Source: Marinosulfonomonas sp. (GTDB lineage: Bacteria > Pseudomonadota > Alphaproteobacteria > Rhodobacterales > Rhodobacteraceae). From it: 11,567 nucleotides of DNA. The translations under genes and the position numbers were made by a program. Under the pieces are notes generated by a model, which did not search any database, had not been told where the DNA came from, and saw only the letters and a program-made list of their open reading frames with translations. The DNA lies in assembly GCA_026989405.1 (NCBI GenBank), contig JALSJL010000400.1, positions 1 through 11,567 of the forward strand, given 5' to 3'. The number at the start of each line of letters is the position of its first letter. Positions within the stretch are counted from its first letter, which is position 1. This document shows, in pieces, positions 6,264-11,567 of this stretch.

Positions 6264-7442
6264 ATGATCGATACCGTTCTGCCCACCTACAATCGCGCCC
6301 CGCTTGCCTTCGTCAAGGGCGAAGGCACCTGGCTGACGGACGAGCAGGGCCGACGCTTCCTTGATCTCGGTGCAGGCATCGGCGTCAATGCCCTGGGCCA
6401 CGCGCATCCGGCGCTGGTGGAAACCCTCGGCGCTCAGGCGCAGGCGCTGTGGCATGTCTCGAACCTCTATCGCATCCCTCAGCAGCAGGCGCTGGCCGAC
6501 GCGCTGGTCGACAAGACCTTTGCCGACACCGTCTTTTTCACCAATTCCGGCACCGAGGCGGCGGAACTGGCAGTCAAGATGGCGCGCAAGTTCTGGCACG
6601 ACAAGGGCCAGCCGGAACGCGGCAACATCATTGCTTTTCACGGGGCATTCCATGGCCGCTCGGCCGCCGGCATCGCCGCGGCCGGGTCGGAGAAGATGAC
6701 CAGGGGGTTTGCCCCGCTGCTGCCCGGGTTCACGCATCTTCCCTTCGACGATCTCGATGCCGTGCAGCAGGCAGTCACCGACCAGACCGCCGCGATCATC
6801 GTCGAGCCGATCCAGGGCGAGGGCGGCATCCGCCCCGCGTCCGACACCTTCCTGCAAGGGCTGCGCACACTGTGCGACGAAACCGGCACGCTCCTGATCC
6901 TGGACGAGGTGCAATGCGGCATGGGCCGCACCGGGCGCCTGTTCGCTCATGAATGGGCCGGGATCACACCCGACATCATGATGGTTGCCAAGGGCATCGG
7001 CGGCGGCTTCCCGCTTGGCGCGGTGCTGGCCACCGAACGCGCGGCCTCGGGCATGACGTCAGGCACCCACGGCTCGACCTACGGCGGCAACCCGCTCGGT
7101 TGCGCGGTCGGCCTGAAGGTCATGGAGATCATTGCCGATGACACCTTCCTTGCCGAGGTCAACCGCAAGGCCGGCCTGCTGCGTCAACGGCTCGAAGGGC
7201 TGGTGGCCGAGCACCCGGAGGTTTTCGACAGCGTGCGCGGTCAGGGCCTGATGCTTGGCCTCAAGTGCAAACGCGCCAACACCGACCTTGTGCAGGCGGG
7301 CTATGACGAACATGTCCTCACGGTTCCCGCGGCCGACAATGTCGTGCGCCTGTTGCCGCCGCTGACCATCACGGATGATGAAATCCTGACGGCCACCGCG
7401 GCCCTCGATGCCGCCGCGAAACGGCTGGAAACATCGGCATGA
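6264..7442 (+). CDS. argD: Acetylornithine aminotransferase
   Basis: PLP-dependent class-III aminotransferase of 392 residues that interconverts N-acetylglutamate 5-semialdehyde and N2-acetylornithine in arginine synthesis; many ArgD proteins also act as succinyldiaminopimelate aminotransferase in lysine synthesis. Family landmarks: NSGTEAAELAVKMAR (95-109), which binds the cofactor phosphate; FHGAFHGRS (125-133); EPIQGEGG (181-188); LILDEVQCGMGRTG (211-224) with cofactor-binding Asp214; and MMVAKGIGGGFPLGA with the Schiff-base Lys243. ATG 6264 is preferred over the longer frame opening at 6222. It is preceded by AAAGG at suitable distance, and the N-terminus MIDTVLPTYNRAPLAF matches the family. 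It is co-oriented with argF 91 bp downstream, with a structured repeat element between the two, and divergent from gcrA. No truncation or missing catalytic residue. Confidence 0.97.
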   Translation: MIDTVLPTYNRAPLAFVKGEGTWLTDEQGRRFLDLGAGIGVNALGHAHPALVETLGAQAQALWHVSNLYRIPQQQALADALVDKTFADTVFFTNSGTEAAELAVKMARKFWHDKGQPERGNIIAFHGAFHGRSAAGIAAAGSEKMTRGFAPLLPGFTHLPFDDLDAVQQAVTDQTAAIIVEPIQGEGGIRPASDTFLQGLRTLCDETGTLLILDEVQCGMGRTGRLFAHEWAGITPDIMMVAKGIGGGFPLGAVLATERAASGMTSGTHGSTYGGNPLGCAVGLKVMEIIADDTFLAEVNRKAGLLRQRLEGLVAEHPEVFDSVRGQGLMLGLKCKRANTDLVQAGYDEHVLTVPAADNVVRLLPPLTITDDEILTATAALDAAAKRLETSA

Positions 7443-7443
7443 C

Positions 7444-7508
7444 CTTCTTCTTTGCAAAATATCCTCGGGGTGAACTGGCCGCAGGCCAGGAGGGGCAGAC
7501 AGCCCCTT
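7444..7508 (+). repeat. Two-hairpin intergenic element of Rhodobacteraceae type
   Basis: Begins 2 bp after the argD stop codon. A T/A-rich lead with TTTGCAAAATATCCTCGGGG (7451-7470) is followed by two adjacent perfect hairpins: CTGGCC-GCA-GGCCAG (7475-7489) and AGGGGC-AGACA-GCCCCT (7491-7507). From memory, closely similar sequences (AAAATAT, CCTCGGGG, then GCA-loop and GGGGC/GCCCC stems) recur many times in intergenic regions of Rhodobacteraceae. The second stem is followed by TTGC only, so it is not a classical terminator. It could attenuate or stabilise the argD-argF message. Placing it in a repeat family is recall, not a search result. Confidence 0.6.
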
Positions 7509-7533
7509 GCCCGCTCAAGACGGAATTCGACAC

Positions 7534-8460
7534 ATGAACCACTTTCTCGACATCCACACCACGGCCCCCGAAGATCTGCGCGCAATGATCGACGCTGCGC
7601 GCAGCATGAAAGACGCGCGCACCGGCCGCCCCAAGGGCGCGCCCGATGACGACCAGCCGTTGGCAGGGCGCATGGTTGCGCTGATCTTCGAAAAGCCTTC
7701 GACCCGCACGCGGGTGTCCTTTGACGTTGGCGTGCGCCAGATGGGCGGGCAGACCATGGTTCTGTCAGGCTCCGACATGCAGCTTGGCCACGGCGAAACC
7801 ATTGCCGACACGGCGCGCGTGCTCAGTCGCTATGTCGACATGATCATGATGCGCACGTTTGAGGAAGCCACGGTCCAGGAAATGGCCGAATATGCCTCGG
7901 TTCCGGTGATCAACGGGCTGACAAACCGCACCCACCCCTGTCAGATCATGGCTGACGTGATGACCTACGAAGAACACCGCGGCCCGATTGCCGGCAAAAA
8001 GGTCGTCTGGTCGGGCGACGGCAACAACGTGTGCGCATCGCTCATTCATGGCGCCGGGCAGTTTGGTTTCGATCTGACATTCACCGGTCCGCCAACGCTG
8101 GATCCCGAAGCCGAGGCGATCGAGTTTGCGCGCTCGAAGGGGTCGCGCGTCGAGATCGAACGCGATCCGGCCATAGCCGTCGAAGGCGCCGATCTTGTCG
8201 TGACGGATACCTGGGTTTCGATGCATGACAGCCAGTCGGCGCGTGAACGCCGGCACAATCAGCTTCGCCCCTACCAGGTCAACGACGCATTGATGGCCCG
8301 CGCGAAACCTGACGCGCTTTTCATGCACTGCCTGCCGGCGCACCGGGATGAGGAAGTGACGTCAAAGGTGATGGACGGCCCGGCCTCGGTCGTGTTTGAC
8401 GAAGCCGAGAACCGCCTGCACGCACAAAAGGCGATCATGCGCTGGTGCCTCGGGCTGTGA
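7534..8460 (+). CDS. argF: Ornithine carbamoyltransferase, anabolic type
   Basis: Makes citrulline from ornithine and carbamoyl phosphate, the sixth step of arginine synthesis, in the cytoplasm. 308 residues, normal for the family. The carbamoyl-phosphate loop is EKPSTRTR (53-60), the second site is HPCQ (134-137), the ornithine loop is TDTWVSM (224-230), and the catalytic cysteine segment is HCLPAHR (265-271) with Cys266. MVLSGSDMQLGHGETIADTA (75-94) is the usual SMG-type loop region of bacterial OTCases. The ATG at 7534 gives MNHFLDIHTT, the normal N-terminus. An in-frame TTG at 7507 lies inside the upstream repeat and is rejected. The Shine-Dalgarno sequence is weak, which may mean coupling to argD expression. 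It ends convergently, 64 bp from the end of the phosphate transporter gene. Confidence 0.97.
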   Translation: MNHFLDIHTTAPEDLRAMIDAARSMKDARTGRPKGAPDDDQPLAGRMVALIFEKPSTRTRVSFDVGVRQMGGQTMVLSGSDMQLGHGETIADTARVLSRYVDMIMMRTFEEATVQEMAEYASVPVINGLTNRTHPCQIMADVMTYEEHRGPIAGKKVVWSGDGNNVCASLIHGAGQFGFDLTFTGPPTLDPEAEAIEFARSKGSRVEIERDPAIAVEGADLVVTDTWVSMHDSQSARERRHNQLRPYQVNDALMARAKPDALFMHCLPAHRDEEVTSKVMDGPASVVFDEAENRLHAQKAIMRWCLGL

Positions 8461-8524
8461 CGCTCCCGCGACCGCACACTCGCCACGCCGCCGCCAGTCC
8501 TTTGTTGCTCCTGGGGTCCTGCCC

Positions 8525-10000
8525 CTAGACAAATGCCAGTCGCAACCCGAAAAAGATCACCGCCGACAAGGTGGCCGCTGCCGGCACGGTGATCACCCAA
8601 GCCAGGATGATGGTCATGAAATGGTTGCGCCGCACCAGCTTGCGGCGCACCCGCTCTTCCGGCGCCAGGATCTTGCCCTTGACGACGCCGCGCTCTTTTG
8701 CCCGGCGTTCCATCAGCCATTCCCGGTAAAAGCCGACGCCGAAAATCCCGCCAACCGCGATATGGGTCGAACTGACCGGCAATCCGAGCCATGAGGCAAG
8801 GATCACCGTGATCGCGGCGGAAAGCGCTACGCAATAGGCGCGCATGGCGTTGAGCTTGGTAATCTGGCCGCCAACCATGCGGATCAGTTTCGGGCCGAAC
8901 AGGAACAGTCCGAAAGATATTCCGACCGCCCCGATCACCATGACCCACAGCGGAATATCCACCTTTGCGGCGGTTTCGCCATCGCTCACCGCATGGACAA
9001 TCGCGGCAAGCGGGCCGACCGCGTTGGCCACGTCATTTGCGCCATGGGCAAATGACAACAACGCCGCCGAGATCACCAGCGGCACCGAAAACAGAACCTT
9101 GAGCGACTTGTTGCGGTTTTCCAGCCCCTCGGACTGGCGCCGGATCATGGGGATCGATACGGCCCAGACCAGAACGCCGACCGCGGCGCCAATCAGCAGG
9201 GCGGTGCTCATGTCGATCTTGATGATCTTTTTCAGCCCCTTGAGGGCGAGGTAGGCAGAAAACGCCGCGGCCATGATCCCGATCAGCACCGGCACCCATT
9301 TTCGCGCGGCGGCGATCTTGTCGTCCTGGTAGACGATGCGCGACTTGATGAAGGCAAGAAACAGCGCCGCGATCAGCCCGCCCAACACCGGCGAGATGAC
9401 CCAGCTGGCGGCAATCTTGCCCATGGTCGGCCAGTTGACCGCGGAAAACCCGGCCGCCGCGATCCCTGCGCCCATGACACCCCCGACGATCGAATGGGTC
9501 GTCGAAACCGGCGCGCCGATCCATGTTGCCAGGTTCAGCCAGAGCGCTGCAGAAATCAGCGCCGCCATCATCGCCCAGACAAATATGCGGGCATCGGCCA
9601 CGCTTTGCGGGTCGATGATGCCCTTCTTGATGGTCGACACCACGTCGCCACCGGCCAGAAGGGCTCCGGCGCTTTCGAAAACTGCGGCAATCCCGATTGC
9701 GCCCAGCATGGTCAGCGCATTGGCCCCGACCGCTGGCCCCATGTTGTTTGCGACATCGTTGGCGCCGATGTTCAGCGCCATATAGGCCCCGAAAGCCGAC
9801 GCGGCCAGAATGATCGCCGTGTTTGGCCCCTCACCGAAAAAAAAGGCCGCTCCCAAAGCGGCCAGGATGATGAACGCCAGGCCAATGCCCGGCCCGACGA
9901 GCGGGCGCGATACATACTGCGTTGCCTGTTCCAGGCGGGAAATGCGTTTCAAGTCCCGGTCAAGGGTTTTCCACTGGTTTCTCTTCGGGGCGGTGGCCAT
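8525..10000 (-). CDS. pit: Inorganic phosphate transporter, PiT/PHO4 family
   Basis: Low-affinity phosphate (metal-phosphate) symporter of the inner membrane, 491 residues. The family's internal duplication is clear: GANDVAN occurs at 79-85 (NIGANDVANNMGPAVGAN) and 320-326 (FAHGANDVANAVGPLAAI), and the paired loop APVSTTHSIVGG (163-174) recurs as LPVSSTHIAVGG (407-418). About ten to twelve hydrophobic segments surround these, with a charged cytoplasmic N-terminus of ~35 residues and a charged loop near 430-460. I chose ATG 10000 (MATAPKRNQ) because GAGG lies 9 nt upstream; the in-frame ATG at 10033 has no ribosome site. The PhoU-like DUF47 partner often found beside pit genes is not next to it here. 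It is convergent with argF and divergent from gnd. No Pho-box direct repeat was recognised upstream. Confidence 0.95.
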   Translation of the reverse strand: MATAPKRNQWKTLDRDLKRISRLEQATQYVSRPLVGPGIGLAFIILAALGAAFFFGEGPNTAIILAASAFGAYMALNIGANDVANNMGPAVGANALTMLGAIGIAAVFESAGALLAGGDVVSTIKKGIIDPQSVADARIFVWAMMAALISAALWLNLATWIGAPVSTTHSIVGGVMGAGIAAAGFSAVNWPTMGKIAASWVISPVLGGLIAALFLAFIKSRIVYQDDKIAAARKWVPVLIGIMAAAFSAYLALKGLKKIIKIDMSTALLIGAAVGVLVWAVSIPMIRRQSEGLENRNKSLKVLFSVPLVISAALLSFAHGANDVANAVGPLAAIVHAVSDGETAAKVDIPLWVMVIGAVGISFGLFLFGPKLIRMVGGQITKLNAMRAYCVALSAAITVILASWLGLPVSSTHIAVGGIFGVGFYREWLMERRAKERGVVKGKILAPEERVRRKLVRRNHFMTIILAWVITVPAAATLSAVIFFGLRLAFV

Positions 10001-10038
10001 CTCACTGATCCTCTGTGCAGGGTGTATTGGCATGGTCT

Positions 10039-10056
10039 GCCGGTGGTCACACCGGC
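10039..10056. repeat. Perfect hairpin in the pit leader
   Basis: GCCGGTG (10039-10045), loop GTCA, CACCGGC (10050-10056): a 7-bp perfect stem with a 4-nt loop, 39 bp upstream of the chosen pit start. It may be an operator or a leader stem of the minus-strand transcript. It resembles no known site I can name. Confidence 0.4.
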
Positions 10057-10109
10057 GCCATTACTGTCGAACCGATGCTAGTTCAACCCAAAACACTCTT
10101 CATCGGGCG

Positions 10110-10177
10110 AAGGTCCGCCCTTGTGGTGGACTTTTGGCAGAACCGGGCCCTGGGGAACGACGCCCGGCCAGGCGGGC
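10110..10177 (+). promoter_or_regulatory. Structured leader candidate upstream of gnd
   Basis: In the plus strand AAGGTCCGCC (10110-10119) can pair with GGTGGACTTT (10125-10134) in a 10-bp stem with two G-U pairs and a 5-nt loop. Just downstream, GCCCGG (10162-10167) can pair back with CCGGGC (10143-10148), or its first five bases can pair forward with CGGGC (10173-10177). The last two stems exclude each other. The region lies 90-157 bp before the gnd start. The pairing is visible; any regulatory role is inference. I found no clear promoter boxes in this gap. Confidence 0.3.
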
Positions 10178-10266
10178 AGTCACAATCCGGGGATTGCGCT
10201 TGTCGTCGGACCACAAGGCAATAGACTGCCGGTATCGCAGCACAACGGGACAGGGGGCTTGCCGGA

Positions 10267-11567
10267 ATGGACAAAGCCAGAATCGGATTGATCGGCCTGG
10301 GCGTTATGGGGCGCAACCTTGCCCTGAACATTGCGGAAAAGGGCTTTCGGGTCGCCGTCAACAACCGTAGCCCGGATCGGATCGACACATTCATTGCCGA
10401 GGCAGGCGAACTGGCGCAAAATCTTGTCCCGGCGCATGATCAGGCGGCCCTGGTGGCTTCGCTTGCACGTCCGCGCGCGATCATCCTGATGATCAAGGCC
10501 GGCACGCCGGTTGATGCGACAATTGCCTCGCTCGCGGGGCTGCTCGATGCAGGCGACATGATCATCGATGCGGGCAATGCCAATTTCCATGACACCCGCC
10601 GCCGCGAAAAGGCACTGGCCAGACAGGGGATTTCGTTCCTTGGAATGGGGGTGTCGGGCGGCGAAGTGGGCGCTCGGCATGGCCCGTCGATCATGGTCGG
10701 CGGCAAGGCCGAAAGCTATGCCTTCATACGCGACATTCTGGAGGCCATTGCCGCGAAATACAAAGGTGACCCCTGCGCGGCGCTGGTCGGGCCCGATGGG
10801 GCCGGGCATTTCGTGAAAACGGTCCACAATGGCATAGAATATGCCGACATGCAGTTGATTGCCGAGGTCTATGGTGTCTTGCGGCATGGATTGGGCCGGC
10901 CCGCCGATGAGATCGGCAAGCTGTTTGCCCGCTGGAACGAAGGGCCGCTGCAATCCTACCTGGTCGAGATCACCGCCGAGATACTGCAAACGGCCGATTC
11001 GGAGACGGGCCAACCGATTGTGGATGTGATCGTCGATTCCGCCGGCCAGAAGGGAACCGGGCGCTGGACTGTGATCGAGGCCCTGAAACTTGGCCAGTCG
11101 CCAACGGCCATCGAGGCTGCGGTCGCCGCCCGTTCCTGGTCTGCCGCGCGCGAGGCACGGCGCCATGGGCAATCGCTGTTTGCGACGCAAGGCGCGCAGT
11201 CCACACTGCCCGAACCCGATGATGCAGCGATTGAAAGCGCAATGCTGGCGGCGAAGATCATTGCCTACAGCCAGGGGTTTTCACTGCTCGAGGCCGCCAG
11301 CGAAAACTATGACTGGCAGCTCGATCTCGCGCGCATTGCCGAGATCTGGCGAGCCGGCTGCATCATACGCTCGGCCATGCTTGACGACATGGCAAGCGCT
11401 GCAAGGGCAGGGTTGCCGCACGGGTTGCTGGTATTTGCCCCCGGTTTTCACGAGAAGCTGTCCAACGCGCAGGCCGGGTTGCGCAGCCTGGTGGCCTTTG
11501 GCGCCGTGGGGCGCCATCCGTTGCCGGCGTTTTCGGCGGCGCTGTCGTATCTTGACGCCATCACGTC
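10267..11567 (+). CDS. gnd: 6-phosphogluconate dehydrogenase, decarboxylating (3' end cut off)
   Basis: Oxidises 6-phosphogluconate to ribulose 5-phosphate and CO2 with NADP+, the third step of the oxidative pentose phosphate pathway. 433 codons lie in the window; the family is about 468 residues in the long form, so roughly 35 residues are missing, including the C-terminal tail whose Arg and His complete the partner subunit's active site. Visible landmarks: the Rossmann motif GLIGLGVMGRNLA (7-19); NNRS (32-35), where NRT/NRS helps select NADP; VSGGEVGARHGPS (129-141); catalytic Lys184 and Glu191 in HFVKTVHNGIEYADMQ (181-196); and the phosphate-binding SAGQKGTGRWT (258-268). This last has Arg where many homologues have Lys (GTGKWT), a conservative change. 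The ATG at 10267 gives a family-like N-terminus, with a purine-rich AGGGGG upstream at slightly long spacing. It is divergent from pit. Confidence 0.96.
   Translation, partial: MDKARIGLIGLGVMGRNLALNIAEKGFRVAVNNRSPDRIDTFIAEAGELAQNLVPAHDQAALVASLARPRAIILMIKAGTPVDATIASLAGLLDAGDMIIDAGNANFHDTRRREKALARQGISFLGMGVSGGEVGARHGPSIMVGGKAESYAFIRDILEAIAAKYKGDPCAALVGPDGAGHFVKTVHNGIEYADMQLIAEVYGVLRHGLGRPADEIGKLFARWNEGPLQSYLVEITAEILQTADSETGQPIVDVIVDSAGQKGTGRWTVIEALKLGQSPTAIEAAVAARSWSAAREARRHGQSLFATQGAQSTLPEPDDAAIESAMLAAKIIAYSQGFSLLEAASENYDWQLDLARIAEIWRAGCIIRSAMLDDMASAARAGLPHGLLVFAPGFHEKLSNAQAGLRSLVAFGAVGRHPLPAFSAALSYLDAIT

Noticed and set aside
8513..8525. GGGG-TCCTG-CCCC hairpin between the convergent argF and pit genes
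   Set aside because: Only a 4-bp stem, no T-run on either strand, and it overlaps the pit stop codon; too weak to call a terminator.
10001..10266. Pho-box search upstream of pit
   Set aside because: Only an isolated CTGTC-like half site (near 10063) was seen and no 11-bp-spaced direct repeat, so PhoB control is not supported.
1..11567. tRNA, rRNA, CRISPR, insertion sequence or prophage
   Set aside because: No cloverleaf-like segment, no regularly spaced repeats and no transposase or integrase motifs were found on either strand by eye.

Overview
The window is GC-rich, tightly packed alphaproteobacterial chromosome. The likely source is a marine or photosynthetic-type member of Rhodobacterales/Rhodobacteraceae. 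This rests on a clear GcrA cell-cycle regulator (an Alphaproteobacteria-specific family), an argD-argF pair next to it, a PHO4-type phosphate carrier of the roseobacter kind, and a two-hairpin intergenic element between argD and argF that I recall as very common in Rhodobacteraceae genomes. No IS element, CRISPR array, tRNA, rRNA or phage gene is visible. This is mostly core genome rather than an accessory island.

Layout, left to right. (1) Positions 1-2066, minus strand: a membrane-bound LytTR-domain regulator, followed 48 bp downstream by rimO, which runs off the left edge. (2) Positions 2067-2418: a 352-bp gap without a convincing gene. It holds several inverted repeats and a possible plus-strand small-RNA unit (TTGACA box, 7-bp hairpins, and a GC-rich hairpin followed by ATCTTTT). 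(3) Positions 2419-4879, minus strand: a three-gene cassette of ABC-2 exporter ATPase, exporter permease and exported CPIC-motif thiol-disulfide protein. Both junctions are 4-bp ATGA overlaps, so the three are probably translationally coupled. (4) Positions 5010-5937, minus strand: gcrA, then 18 bp downstream a glyoxalase/VOC-family gene split by a frameshift near 5181-5190. (5) Positions 5938-6263: the divergent gcrA/argD control region, with a perfect TATAAT box for gcrA. (6) Positions 6264-8460, plus strand: argD and argF, both of the arginine pathway. (7) Positions 8525-10000, minus strand: a Pit-type phosphate transporter, convergent with argF. (8) Positions 10001-10266: a divergent leader region rich in inverted repeats. 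Then gnd (6-phosphogluconate dehydrogenase) on the plus strand runs off the right edge.

Functionally, argD (acetylornithine to N-acetylglutamate semialdehyde transamination) and argF (ornithine to citrulline) act in the same pathway and are co-oriented with a 91-bp gap. The exporter cassette may move a substrate across the inner membrane and act on its thiols outside, but the substrate is unknown. The long open frames on the strand opposite rimO, the permease and gcrA are shadows of high-GC coding sequence. I see no obviously new defence or biosynthetic system. The most noteworthy items are the coupled exporter plus thiol-oxidoreductase cassette, the orphan membrane LytTR regulator, the broken VOC gene, and the structured intergenic elements.
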